From assembly GCF_949987515.2 (NCBI RefSeq), contig NW_027192650.1, forward strand, positions 4,092,001 through 4,156,000: a DNA stretch of 64,000 bases. The letters are read 5' to 3'. Below the pieces are notes generated by a model. That model was given only the letters and a program-made list of their open reading frames with translations, did not search any database and was not told the DNA's origin. The DNA is from Delphinus delphis. Lineage: Eukaryota; Chordata; Mammalia; Artiodactyla; Delphinidae. Below, one piece after another: positions 35,095 to 46,482 of this stretch; the stretch's first letter is position 1, and each line of letters starts with the position of its first letter. The position numbers were made by a program, and so were the translations under genes.

Positions 35095-35730
35095 GTTTGG
35101 GTTTCGGGGAGACACTGATTTTGAAAAAGCCCTGGTGTTCTCCTTACATGAATGGGACTCTTCCTACTGCTAAAACATGTCTGTCACACCCAGAGGATGG
35201 TATACCGTCTGATCGGGAAGAGTTTGGAAAAGGCATCTCATCTCCTCATCTCCTGGTGCTCGGGTTCACCCCTCCAGCGTCTTTACTAACAGTCTCCCCA
35301 CTTGGAGATGTCAGCACTGTCAACATCCTGTTGCGTACAGTTTGGAATTTGTCCAGAGGATGAAGCGGAAGGATGAGGAACAATGAGAGACAAGTCCTAG
35401 GTGTTCAGACAGGCACATGTCACTCTAATTTCCAATCAGGAAGACGAATTGACCAAAGGCTAGGGTTGCCCATGGAAACAGTATAGGGCTTGAGGAAATC
35501 CCGCTGCTTTGTGGCCAGTTCCCATAAACACGAGTTGAACAATGGAACTCAGGGGCAGTAAAATTCACAAAACTGCAGAGTTGAAAATATCCATCACTGA
35601 AAAATGTCTTGAGGAAAGTCAGAGAAAAGGACTTGTAAGCAAGGGAGAATGGCAGGAAAGGGATTTGAGGAGGTAGAAAGGACTCGCCATTAAGCACAAG
35701 AAAAGGAGCTGAACATTGCCAACATTGCAG

Positions 35731-35800
35731 TTGGCCAAAAAGGGTGTATGCGTTCTTTTCTGTATATATTCAAGAAAAGGGCATACACTTTTTTAGCCAA
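35731..35800. repeat. Palindrome remnant in edge monomer C1
   Basis: 70 bp, imperfect. The left arm has GGGTGTATGC and the right arm GCATACACTT, a matched C-to-T/G-to-A pair relative to the consensus; other positions in the T-run and centre are unpaired. Confidence 0.8.
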
Positions 35801-35809
35801 CCAAACAGG

Positions 35810-36682
35810 TGGGCACTGGAAGTCAATACTACAAAAGATATCACTTCGCATCAGTCAGAAGAACCATCCTCATAAAGCGTAAACAACAGAAATGCAGGAC
35901 AGGGCAACGAGAAGAGGGAGCCCTGTGAGACTTATAGTGGAAATGTATATTGCCAACGGCCATTCTGGAGAAGTGTATTGTGTTTACTAAAACATCTAAA
36001 AAATGAGCTACAGAGCATAGGGCACTTGCACTCATGGGCGTATATCTTGGGAAAAACAAAAATCGAGAGGACACAGGCACCCCAATGTTTACCCCCTCTC
36101 TGTTTAAAAGATCCTCGACTAGGATATAACTCAAATGTCTCTGGAGGGAAAAAATGGATAGAGATGTGGTACTTAGGTAGAGTGGAATATTATTCAGCCT
36201 GGAAATCAATGAAATATGGCCAGTTGTAACAACTCCGGAGGAGTTACGTATGATCATTCTAAGTGACAGAATTCAAAAAGAAAAAGACACATATCATAAG
36301 ATATCACTTAAAGGTGGAATCCAAAATGGCTACACATGAAATAAATTACAAAACAAAAACATAGTCAAATATGTAGAAAACACACATAAGGCTGCTAAAC
36401 GGGAAAAGTGGGGAGGGGTGAGGCATCATCCAGGAGGTTGAAATTAGCAAAGATACCATTCCAAATACCAAACTGATAATCAACAAGGCCTACACGGTAG
36501 CTAAAAGAACTGCACTCAGCACACTCAAGTCACCGGAAAAGAATATATACGACTGGTAAGAATCTGAAAAAGAATTTATTGATGTCTCTCTGTACGTGAA
36601 TCAAGTGGATGTACAGCAGCAAGAAACAGAGCTTTGAAAATCAGCTGTAACCAATATAGTAATAAATTGAAAAAAATAAATG
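35810..36682 (+). mobile_element. L1 3' moiety with tail in edge monomer C1
   Basis: Here the L1 relation is easier to see than in homogenised units. GATATCACTTCGCATCAGTCAGAAGAACCATCC, GGAATATTATTCAGCC, AAGTGACAGAATTC, GGGGAGGGGTGAGG and ATAATCAACAAGGCCTAC are followed by AATCTGAAAAAGAATTTATTG. The 3'UTR then continues through GTGAATCAAGTGG and GTACAGCAGCAAGAAAC to AATAAATTGAAAAAAATAAATG (36,661-36,682), matching an L1 3' terminus and poly(A). Confidence 0.85.
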
Positions 36683-36800
36683 ACAGAGAGACAGAGAAAA
36701 CCTCTTACAACTTTTCCTCAGGGATGGTGATGCAACATGGATTGAACACATCTAGACCCACAGCAGGATGAGACATAAGGCTGGAAACTGTTTGCACTAA
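36638..36800. other. Extra block absent from 1,579-bp monomers (copy in C1)
   Basis: About 163 bp between GCTTTGA and the AGGTTGGGTGAGG that corresponds to AGGTTCGGTGAGC of short monomers. It holds the last part of the L1 3'UTR, its A-rich tail, a GACAGAGAGACAGAGAAAACC stretch and GTGATGCAACATGGATTGA..CACAGCAGGATGAGACATAAGGCTGG. Confidence 0.8.
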
Positions 36801-37549
36801 GAGAAATGTGAGGTTGGGTGAGGAAATGCACACCCTTTAAAGTAATACTACCTGGTACCCATTCAATGGGTCCCAAATCTGCAGGTTCAAGGGATCTTCC
36901 TACAGCTAAAACATGCATGGAAAACCCAGAGGACTGTACACCATGTGATCGGGAGATGTGTCTAAAATGCACCTCATTTATCCTCTCCTGGTGCTCCTGT
37001 TCACCATTCCAGCCACGCTACTTAGAATCTCCCCACTTGGAGAATCAGCACATTTAAACTTCTGTTTCACACATTTTGCAAATTGTGAGGAGGATGAACG
37101 GGAAGAGGGGGAACCAATGAGAGAAGAGTTGTAGGGGTTTGGACGGGCACATATCACTCTAATTTCCCATTAAGAATAAGAATTAAAGAAAGGCTCAGCC
37201 TGCCTCGCCGGAGCCAAAATAGGGCCTGAAGCAATCCTGCGGGTTTGAGGCCAGCTCACAAAAGAGCAACTTAAAAAATGGAGCTCAGGGTCACTGCAAT
37301 TCACAAACCTGCAGAGTTATAAATGAAAACTAATGTCCAAAAATATGTTGAGGTAAGGCAAAGAAGAGGATCTGAATGCAAGACAGAATTGCAAGAAACA
37401 GATTTCAAGAGATAGATTGGACTCGTCTTTAATGCACATGAAAAGCGGCAGAATTTCGACAATGATGCAGTTGGCCCAAAAGGGCGTATGCGTTTTTTCC
37501 TGATTATATCCAGGAAAAAACGCATACGCACTTTATGGGCAACAAAGCA

Positions 37550-38436
37550 AGCAAGCAATGCAAATGTGCACAACAAAGAAGTCTCACTTCCCACCGGTCA
37601 AAAGGGCCATCCTAAAAAATTGTAAAAACCAGAAATGCAGGACAGGCCATGGAGAACAGGGAGCCTTTATACGCTGATGGGCAGTGTGTGAACTGCCGAG
37701 AGCCACTCTGGAGAAGTGTATGGTGGTTCCTAAATCATCTAAAAAACAGAGCTACAGAGCATAGGACACTTCCAATCATGGGAGTATATCTAGGGAAGTC
37801 TAAAAATCAACAAGACACAAGCACACCACAGTTTAGGGCTACTCTGTTTACAAGAACCTCAACTTCAGTACACCTTAAATATCCCAGGAAAGAGAACAAT
37901 GGATAAAGAAGATGTGGTACTTATGTACAATGGAATATCTCTTCACCATGAAATCAATGTAATAAGGCTAGTAGAAGGATAAAGAGTGGATTTAGGTCCG
38001 ATAATACTACTTGAAATAAGTCAAACAGAAAAAGAAACATATCATAAGATATCACTTATAGAGGGAGGGTAAATATGGCTGCACAAGAAATGAATTACAG
38101 AACAGAACAGTGTCTCACATTTAGAAAACACACTTATGTCAGCTTAAGGGGAAAGGAGAGGTGGGGTGATGCATAAAACCAGAGTTTGAAATTAGCACAG
38201 ATACCGTTCAATAAACCAAATAGGTATTAGACAAGATCTACACCTTGCTCAATGAACTGGCCTCAACACACCCTATACACCGCAGAGAAATATATCTGAG
38301 TAATAAGAATCTTAAAACCCATGTATTGATATATCTCCATAAGGGAATCAAGTGTGTGCAGAGTGGCACAAACACAGCAGTGAAAATGAGCTAAACCCCA
38401 TTATAGAAATAAATTTTAAAAACAAAACGCTGAAAC
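37550..38436 (+). mobile_element. L1 3' moiety with tail in edge monomer C2
   Basis: ORF2 C-terminal counterpart (GGTCAAAAGGGCCATCC, GAGCCACTCTGGAGAAGTGTATGGTGGTTCC, GTGGTACTTATGTACAATGGAATATC) is followed by 3'UTR counterpart. The end is AAATAAATTTTAAAAACAAAACGC at about 38,407-38,430. No open frame survives. Confidence 0.85.
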
Positions 38437-38551
38437 AATGAAAGAGAGAAAAATTCTTACAAAATTCGCTCAGGGGCTGTGATGCAACCTGGATTGACCA
38501 CATATAAACCCACAGCTGGATAAGACATAAGGCTGGACACTTGGGGCTGAC
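38384..38551. other. Extra block absent from 1,579-bp monomers (copy in C2)
   Basis: Flanked by ACACAGCAGTGA (ends 38,383) and AGGATTGG (starts 38,552). In short monomers these flanks are joined as GCAGCAGTGA-T-AGGATTGG. The block is 168 bp, replaced by a single T, a net loss of 167 bp. The long unit minus this loss is 1,584 bp, close to the 1,579 bp observed. Confidence 0.88.
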
Positions 38552-38587
38552 AGGATTGGTGAGCTTTGGTGAGCAACTGCCGAAAGT

Positions 38588-40165
38588 TTAATGCAATACT
38601 TCATGCTACTCAGTCCAAGGGTCCCAACACTCCAGGTTGAAGGGAATCTTCCTACAGCTAAACCATGCTTGGGAAACCCAGCGACTGGTATACCATATGA
38701 TCGGGAAAGGTTTCTAAAACGCACCTCATTTTTCCTCTCCTGGGGCTCCGGATCGACATTCCAGCCGCTTTACTAACAACATCCCCACATGGAGTCAATG
38801 CCTTTAAGTTCTGGTATCGCACAGTCTGCAGTTAGTGCAGAGGATGAATGGGAATAGGGGGAACCAGTGAGAAACTAGCTGTAGCGGTTTCAATGGGCAC
38901 ATGTCACTCTAATATCACATCAGTAAGAAGAATTAACCAAAGGCACAGCAAGGTGCCCCAGAAGAAAAATAGGGCTTCAAGGAATCCTGTGGTTACGGGG
39001 CAAGACCACAAAAATAAGAGCTAAAAAATGGAGCTAAGGGCCACTGCAATTCAAAAACCTGCAGAGTTATAAAGGCCAACTATTTTTAAAAAATATATTG
39101 AGGTAACGCTATGAAGAGGCATTGAAAGCAAGGCAGAATTGCAGGAAACCGATTTCAGGAGGTAGACTGGAATTGCACTGAAAACATATGAAGAGAGTCA
39201 GAAACTCGACAATGATGCACTTGCCCAAAAAGGGCGTATGTGTTTTTTCCTGAATATATTCAGGAAAAAACGCATACGCACTTTTTGGCCAACCAAGCAA
39301 GCTTGCAAAGGAAATTTGCACTACAATGAAGTCTCACTTCCACCTGGTCAAAAGGGCCATCTGAAAAAAGTGTAAAATCCATAAAGGCACGACAGGCCAT
39401 GGAGAACTGGGAGCCTTCTTATGCTGATGGGCGGGATGTAAATTGCCAACAGCCACTCTGGAGAAGAGTATGGTGTTTCCTGAAACATCTAAAAAACAAA
39501 GCAACAGAGCCTAGGGCACTTCCACTTATGGTCCTATAGCTTAGGGAAATTAAAATCAAAAAGACACAGCCACCCCAAAGTTTGGGACGGCTCTGTTTAC
39601 AAGAACCTCATTTACGGTACAAGTTCAATATTGCAGAAAGTGAAAAATGGATAAAGAACTTGTGGTACTTACGTACAATGCAATATCACTCAGCAATGAA
39701 ATCTATGTCATCAGGCCCGTAGCAGCATAATGAGTGGATTCAGGTATGATGATTCGAACTGAAATAAGTCACACAGAAAAGAAACATCATAAGGTATCAC
39801 TAATACATGGAATGTGAACTTGGCTACACATGAACAGAATTACAAAACAGAACAGTGTCTCAAGTTTAGAAAACCAACTTACGCTTGCTTAACGGGGAAG
39901 GTGAGTTGGGGTGCTGCATAAAACCAGAGATTGAAATGAGCACAGATAAAGTTCCTTAAGCCAAATATGGAATAGACAAGAGCTACTCCTTGCTCAACGA
40001 AATGGACTCAACACCCCATATTAAACGCCTAAGAATGTACCTGACTAGTAAGTATCTTAAAACCTATGGATTGCTATGTCTCCAAAAGAGAATCAAGCAT
40101 GTGTACAGGGGCATAAACGCAGCAGTGATAGGATTGGAGAGGTTCGGTGAGCAAATGAAGACCCT
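38588..40165. repeat. Satellite edge monomer B-C3, hybrid ancient/homogenised
   Basis: 1,578 bp. The first 530 bp are diverged like C1 and C2. From about 39,117 (ATTGAAAGCAAGGCAGAATTG) the unit follows the homogenised type closely, and at its end it already lacks the extra block (GCAGCAGTGATAGGATTGG, about 40,121-40,139). Palindrome 39221-39292 has three left/right mismatches. Confidence 0.87.
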
Positions 40166-41745
40166 TTGAAGTCATATTGCATGGTACCCATTACACAGGT
40201 CTCAACTCTCCAGGTTTAAGGTATTCTTTCTTCAGCTAAAACATGCATGTGGAACCCAGAGTATGATCAACGATGTGAAAGGGAGACGTGTTCAAATATG
40301 TCTCAGTTTTCCTCCCCTGGTACTCGGGTGCAACATTCCAGATGCTTTACTAACACTCTCCCTACTTGGAGAGTCAGTGCCTTTAACCTCCTGTTTGCCC
40401 AAGTTTGCAATTTCTGCGGAAGATGAACAGGAATAGCGAGAACCAATGAGAGACAACCTGGAGGTGTCTGAACGGGCAAATTTAACTCTCATTTCCCACC
40501 AGGAAGAGGAATTAACCAAAGGCTCAGCGTGCCATGCCGGAACCACATTAGGGCCTGAAGACATCCTGCGGTGTTGCGGCCAGCTCACAAGAAAGGGAGT
40601 TGAAGAAAGGAGCTCAGGGGCACTGTAATTCACAAACCTGCAGAGTTATAAATGACAGCTATCGTCCAAAAATAGACTGAAGTAAGGCTGCCAAGAGGAC
40701 TTGAAAGCGGGGCAGAATTGCAGGAAACCGATTTCAGGAGGTAGACTGGAATTGCATTGAAAGCATAGGAAAAGAGGCAGAACGTCCACAATGATGCACT
40801 TGGCCAAAAAGGGCGTATGCGTTTTTTCCTGAATATATTCAGGAAAACACGCATATGCACTTTTTGGCCAACCAAGCAAGCTTGCAAAGGAAATCTGCAC
40901 TACAATGAAGTCTCACTACCCCCCAGTCAAAAGGGGCATCTGAAAAAAGTGTAAAATCCAGAAAGGCAGGACAGGCCATGGAGAACTGGGAGCCTTGTTA
41001 TGCTGAAGGGTGGGATGTAAATTGCCAACAACCACTCGGGAGAAGTCTATGGTGTTTCCTGAAACATCTAAAAAACAAAGCAACAGAGCCTAGGGCACTT
41101 CCACTTATGGTCCTATAGCTTAGGGAAATTAAAATCAAAAAGACACAGCCACCCCAAAGTTTGGAACGGCTCTGTTTACAAGAACCTTGTTTACAGTACA
41201 AGTTCAACATCGCAGAAAGTGAAAAATGGATAAAGAACTTGTGGTACTTACGTACAATGCAGTATCACTCAGCAATGAAATCTATGTCATCAGGCCCGTA
41301 GCAGCATAATGAGTAGATTCAGGTACGATGATTCTAACTGAAATAAGTCACACAGAAAAAGAAACATCATAAGATATCACTAATACACGGAATGTAAACT
41401 TGGCTACACAGGAACTGCATTCCAAAACAGAACAGGGTCTCAAATTTAGAAAACCAACTTATGCTTGCTTAAGGGGAAAGGTGAGTTGGGGTGCTGCATA
41501 AAACCAGAGATTGAAATGAGCACAGATAAAGTTCCTTAAGCCAAATATGGAATAGACAAGAGCTACTCCTTGCTCAACGAAATGGACTCAACACCGCATA
41601 TTAAACGCCTAAGAATGTACCTGACTAGTAAGTATCTTAAAACCTATGGATTGCTATGTCTCCGAAAGAGAATCAAGCATGTGTACAGGGGCATAAACGC
41701 AGCAGTGATAGGATTGGAGAGGTTCGGTGAGCAAATGAAGACCCT
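40166..41745. repeat. Satellite monomer B1, S-like start
   Basis: 1,580 bp. First half has GATGCTTTAC and AGACAACCTGGAGG as in class S of array A; second half is ordinary. Palindrome 40800-40871 has three unpaired right-arm changes (AAAACACGCATATGCAC). Confidence 0.9.
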
Positions 41746-43324
41746 TTGAAGTCATATTGCACGGTAGCCATTACACGGGTCTTAACTCTCCAGGTTTAAG
41801 GTATTCTTCCTTCAGCTAAAACATGCATGTGGAACCCAAGTATGATCAACCATGTGAACGGGAGACGTGTTCAAATATGTCTCAGTTTTCCTCCCCTGGT
41901 ACTCGGGTGCAACATTCCAGACGCTTTACTAACACTCTCCCCACTTGGAGAGTCAGCGCCTTTAACCTCCTGTTTGGCCCAGTTTGCAATTTCTGCAGAA
42001 GATGAACAGGAATAGCGAGAACCAATGAGAGACTAGCTGGAGGTGTCTGGACGGGCAAATTTAACTCTCATTTCCCACCAGGAAGAGGAAATAACCAAAG
42101 GCTCAGCGTGCCATGCCGGAACAAGATTAGGGCCTGAAGCCATCCTGCGGTGTTGCGGCCAGGTCACAAAAAAGCAAGTTGAAGAAAGGAGCTCAGGAGC
42201 ACTGTAATTCACAAACCTGCAGAGTTATAAATGACAGCTATCGTCCAAAAATAGACTGAAGTAAGGCTGCCAAGAGGACTTGAAAGCGGGGCAGAATTGC
42301 AGGAAACCGATTTCAGGAGGTAGACTGGAATTGCATTGAAAGCATAGGAAAAGAGGCAGAACGTCCACAATGATGCACTTGGCCAAAAAGGGCGTATGCG
42401 TTTTTTCCTGAATATATTCAGGAAAAAACGCATACGCCCTTTTTGGCCAACCAAGCAAGCTTGCAAAGGAAATCTGCACTACAATGAAGTCTCACTTCCC
42501 CCCGGTCAAAAGGGCCATCTGAAAAAAGTGTAAAATCCAGAAAGGCAGGACAGGCCATGGAGAACTGGGAGCCTTGTTATACTGATGGGCGGGATGTAAA
42601 TTGCCAACAGACACTTGGGAGAAGTGTATGGTGTTTCCTGAAACATCTAAAAAACAAAGCAACAGAGCCTAGGGCACTGCCACTTATAGTCCTATAGCTT
42701 AGGGAAATTAAAATCAAAAAGACACAGCCACCCCAAAGTTTGGGACGCCTCTGTTTACAAGAACCTCATTTACAGTACAAGTTCAACATCGCAGAAAGTG
42801 AAAAATGGATAAAGAAGTTGTGGTATTCACTTACAAAGCAATATCACTCAGCAATGAAATCTGTGTCATCAGGCCCTTAGCAGCACAATGAGTGGATTCA
42901 GGTATGATGATTCTAACTGAAGAAAGTCACACAGAAAAAGAAACATCATAAGATATCAGTAATACACGGAATGTAAACTTGGCTACACAGGAACTGAATT
43001 ACAGAACAGAACAGGGTCTCAAATTTAGAAAACCAACTTATGCTTGCTTAAGGGGAAAGGTGAGTTGGGGTGCTGCATAAAACCAGAGATTGAAATGAGC
43101 ACAGATAAAGTTCCTTAAGTCAAATATGGAATAGACAAGAGCTACTCCTTGCTCAACGAAATGGACTCAACACCGCATATTAAACGCCTAAGAATGTACC
43201 TGACTAGTAAGTATCTTAAAACCTATGGATTGCTATGTCTCCGAAAGAGAATCAAGCATGTGTACAGGGGCATAAACGCAGCAGTGATAGGATTGGAGAG
43301 GTTCGGTGAGCAAATGAAGACCCT
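41746..43324. repeat. Satellite monomer B2, class T
   Basis: 1,579 bp; AACCCAAGTATG state near 41,833; private GCACGGTAGCC near 41,760 and CTGAAGAAAGTCAC near 42,918. Palindrome 42379-42450 is perfect. Confidence 0.9.
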
Positions 43325-44903
43325 TTGAAGTCATATTGCATGGTACCCATTCCACAGGTCTCAACTCTCCAGGTTTAAGGTATTCTTCCTTCAGCTAAAA
43401 CATGCATGTGGAACCCAAGTATGATCAACCATGTGAACGGGAGACGTGTTCAAATATGTCTCAGTTTTCCTCCCATGGTACTCGGGTGCAACATTCCAGA
43501 CGCTTGACTAACACTCTCCCCACTTGGAGAGTCAGCGCCTTTAACCTCCTGTTTGGCCCAGTTTGCAATTTCTGCGGAAGATGAACAGGAATAGCGAGAA
43601 CCAATGAGAGGCTAGCTGGAGGTGTCTGGACGGGCAAATTTAACTCTCATTTCCCACGAGGAAGAGGAAATAACCAAAGGCTCAGCGTGCCGTACCGGAA
43701 CCAGATTAGGGCCTGAAGCCATCCTGCGGTGTTGCGGCCAGCTCAAAAGAAAGCGAGTTGAAGAAAGGAGCTCAGGGGCACTGTAATTCACAAACCTGCA
43801 GAGTTATAAATGACAGCTATCGTCCAAAAATAGACTGAAGTAAGGCTGCCAAGAGGACTTGAAAGCGGGGCAGAATTGCAGGAAACCGATTTCAGGAGGT
43901 AGACTGGAATTGCATTGAAAGCATAGGAAAAGAGGCAGAACGTCCACAATGATGCACTTGGCCAAAAAGGGCGTATGCGTTTTTTCCTGAATATATTCAG
44001 GAAAAAACGCATACGCCCTTTTTGGCCAACCAAGCAAGCTTGCAAAGGAAATCTGCACTACAATGAAGTCTCACTTCCCCCCGGTCAAAAGGGCCATCTG
44101 AAAAAAGTGTAAAATCCAGAAAGGCAGGACAGGCCATGGAGAACTGGGAGCCTTGTTATGCTGATGGGCGGGATGTAAATTGCCAACAACCACTCGGGAG
44201 AAGTGTATGGTGTTTCCTGAAACATCTAAAAAACAAAGCAACAGAACCTAGGGCACTTCCATTTATGGTCCTATAGCTTAGGGAAATTAAAATCAAAAAG
44301 ACACAGCCACCCCAAAGTTTGGAACGGCTCTGTTTACAAGAACCTCGTTTACAGTACAAGTTCAACATCGCAGAAAGTGAAAAATGGATAAAGAAGTTGT
44401 GGTATTCACTTACAAAGCAATATCACTCAGCAATGAAATCTATGTCATCAGGCCCTTAGCATCACAATGAGTGGATTCAGGTATGATGATTCTAACTGAA
44501 ATAAGTCACACAGAAAAAGAAACATCATAAGATATCAGTAATACACGGAATGGAAACTTGGCTACACAGGAACTGAATTACAGAACAGAACTGGGTCACA
44601 AATTTAGAAAAACAACTTATGCTTGCTTAAGGGTAAAGGTGAGTTGGGGTGCTGCATAAAACCAGAGATTGAAATGAGCACAGATAAAGTTCCTTAAGTC
44701 AAATATGGAATAGACAAGAGCTACTCCTTGCTCAACGAAATGGACTCAACACCGCATATTAAACGCCTAAGAATGTGCCTGACTAGTAAGTATCTTAAAA
44801 CCTATGGATTGCTATGTCTCCGAAAGAGAATCAAGCATGTGTACAGGGGCATAAACGCAGCAGTGATAGGATTGGAGAGGTTCGGTGAGCAAATGAAGAC
44901 CCT
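43325..44903. repeat. Satellite monomer B3
   Basis: 1,579 bp. Marked by CATGGTACTCGGG and GCTTGACTAAC (43,474-43,510) and CCCACGAGGAAGAGG, shared with B5. Confidence 0.9.
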
Positions 44904-46482
44904 TTGAAGTCATATTGCATGGTACCCATTACACGGGTCTCAACTCTCCAGGTTTAAGGTATTCTTCCTTCAGCTAAAACATGCATGTGGAACCCAAGTA
45001 TGATCAACCATGTGAACGGGAGACGTGTTCAAATATGTCTCAGTTTTCCTCCCCTGGTACTCGGGTGCAACATTCCAGATGCTTTACTAACACTCTCCCC
45101 ACTTGGAGAGTCAGCGCCTTTAACCTCCTGTTTGGCCCAGTTTGCAATTTCTGCGGAAGATGAACAGGAATAGCGAGAACCAATGAGAGGCTAGCTGGAG
45201 GTGTCTGGACGGGCAAATTTAACTCTCATTTCCCACAAGGAGGAGGAAATAACCAAAGGCTCAGCGTACCGTACCGGAACCAGATTAGGGCCTGAAGCCA
45301 TCCTGCGGTGTTGCGGCCAGCTCAAAAGAAAGCGAGTTGAAGAAAGGAGCTCAGGGGCACTGTAATTCACAAACCTGCAGAGTTATAAATGACAGCTATC
45401 GTCCAAAAACATACTGAAGTAAGGCTGCCAAGAGGACTTGAAAGCGGGGCAGAATTGCAGGAAACCGATTTCAGGAGGTAGACTGGAATTGCATTGAAAG
45501 CATAGGAAAAGAGGCAGAACGTCCACAATGATGCACTTGGCCAAAAAGGGCGTATGCGTTTTTTCCTGAATATATTCAGGAAAAAACGCATACGCCCTTT
45601 TTGGCCAACCAAGCAAGCTTGCAAAGGAAATCTGCACTACAATGAAGTCTCACTTCCCCCCGGTCAAAAGGGCCATCTGAAAAAAGTGTAAAATCCAGAA
45701 AGGCAGGACAGGCCATGGAGAACTGGGAGCCTTGTTATGCTGATGGGCGGGATGTAAATTGCCAACAGACACTCGGGAGAAGTGTATGGTGTTTCCTGAA
45801 ACAAATAAAAAACAAAGCAACAGAACCTAGGGCACTTCCACTTATGGTCCTATAGCTTAGGGAAATTAAAATCAAAAAGACACAGCCACCCCAAAGTTTG
45901 GGACGCCTCTGTTTACAAGAACCTCGTTTACAGTACAAGTTCAACATCGCAGAAAGTGAAAAATGGATAAAGAAGTTGTGGTATTTACTTACAAAGCAAT
46001 ATCACTCAGCAATGAAATCTATGTCATCAGGCCCTTAGCATCACAATGAGTGGATTCAGGTATGATGATTCTAACTGAAGTAAGTCACACAGAAAAAGAA
46101 ACATCATAAGATATCAGTAATACACGGAATGTAAACTTGGCTACACAGGAACTGAATTACAGAACAGAACTGGGTCACAAATTTAGAAAACCAACTTATG
46201 CTTGCTTAAGGGTAAAGGTGAGTTGGGGTGCTGCATAAAACCAGAGATTGAAATGAGCACAGATAAAGTTCCTTAAGTCAAATATGGAATAGACAAGAGC
46301 TACTCCTTGCTCAACGAAATGGACTCAACACCGCATATTAAACGCCTAAGAATGTGCCTGACTAGTAAGTATCTTAAAACCTATGGATTGCTATGTCTCC
46401 GAAAGAGAATCAAGCATGTGTACAGGGGCATAAACGCAGCAGTGATAGGATTGGAGAGGTTCGGTGAGCAAATGAAGACCCT
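44904..46482. repeat. Satellite monomer B4
   Basis: 1,579 bp. Private CACAAGGAGGAGGAAAT and GTCCAAAAACATACTG; second half has GAAACAAATAAAAAAC and GAAGTAAGTCACAC, shared with B5 one monomer away. Confidence 0.9.

Larger units (their letters stand above)
35095..36836. repeat. Satellite edge monomer B-C1, ancient long type, 5' trimmed
   Basis: Strongly diverged but collinear with the standard monomer: GCTAAAACATG at 35,168, the CTCCCCACTTGGAGA block near 35,295, palindrome remnant 35731-35800, L1-like part about 35,810-36,680 ending in an A-rich tail, and the extra block to 36,800. A deletion between the start region and GCTAAAACATG shortens its 5' part. Confidence 0.82.
36837..38587. repeat. 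Satellite edge monomer B-C2, complete ancestral-length unit (1,751 bp)
   Basis: The only complete long unit in the window. It has the usual order (start region, CTCCCCACTTGGAGAATCAGC, palindrome 37471-37542, L1 moiety about 37,550-38,436) plus the extra block 38384-38551. Its palindrome has about four arm mismatches plus central changes. The length equals the roughly 1.75-kb unit known from non-delphinoid cetaceans. Confidence 0.88.
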
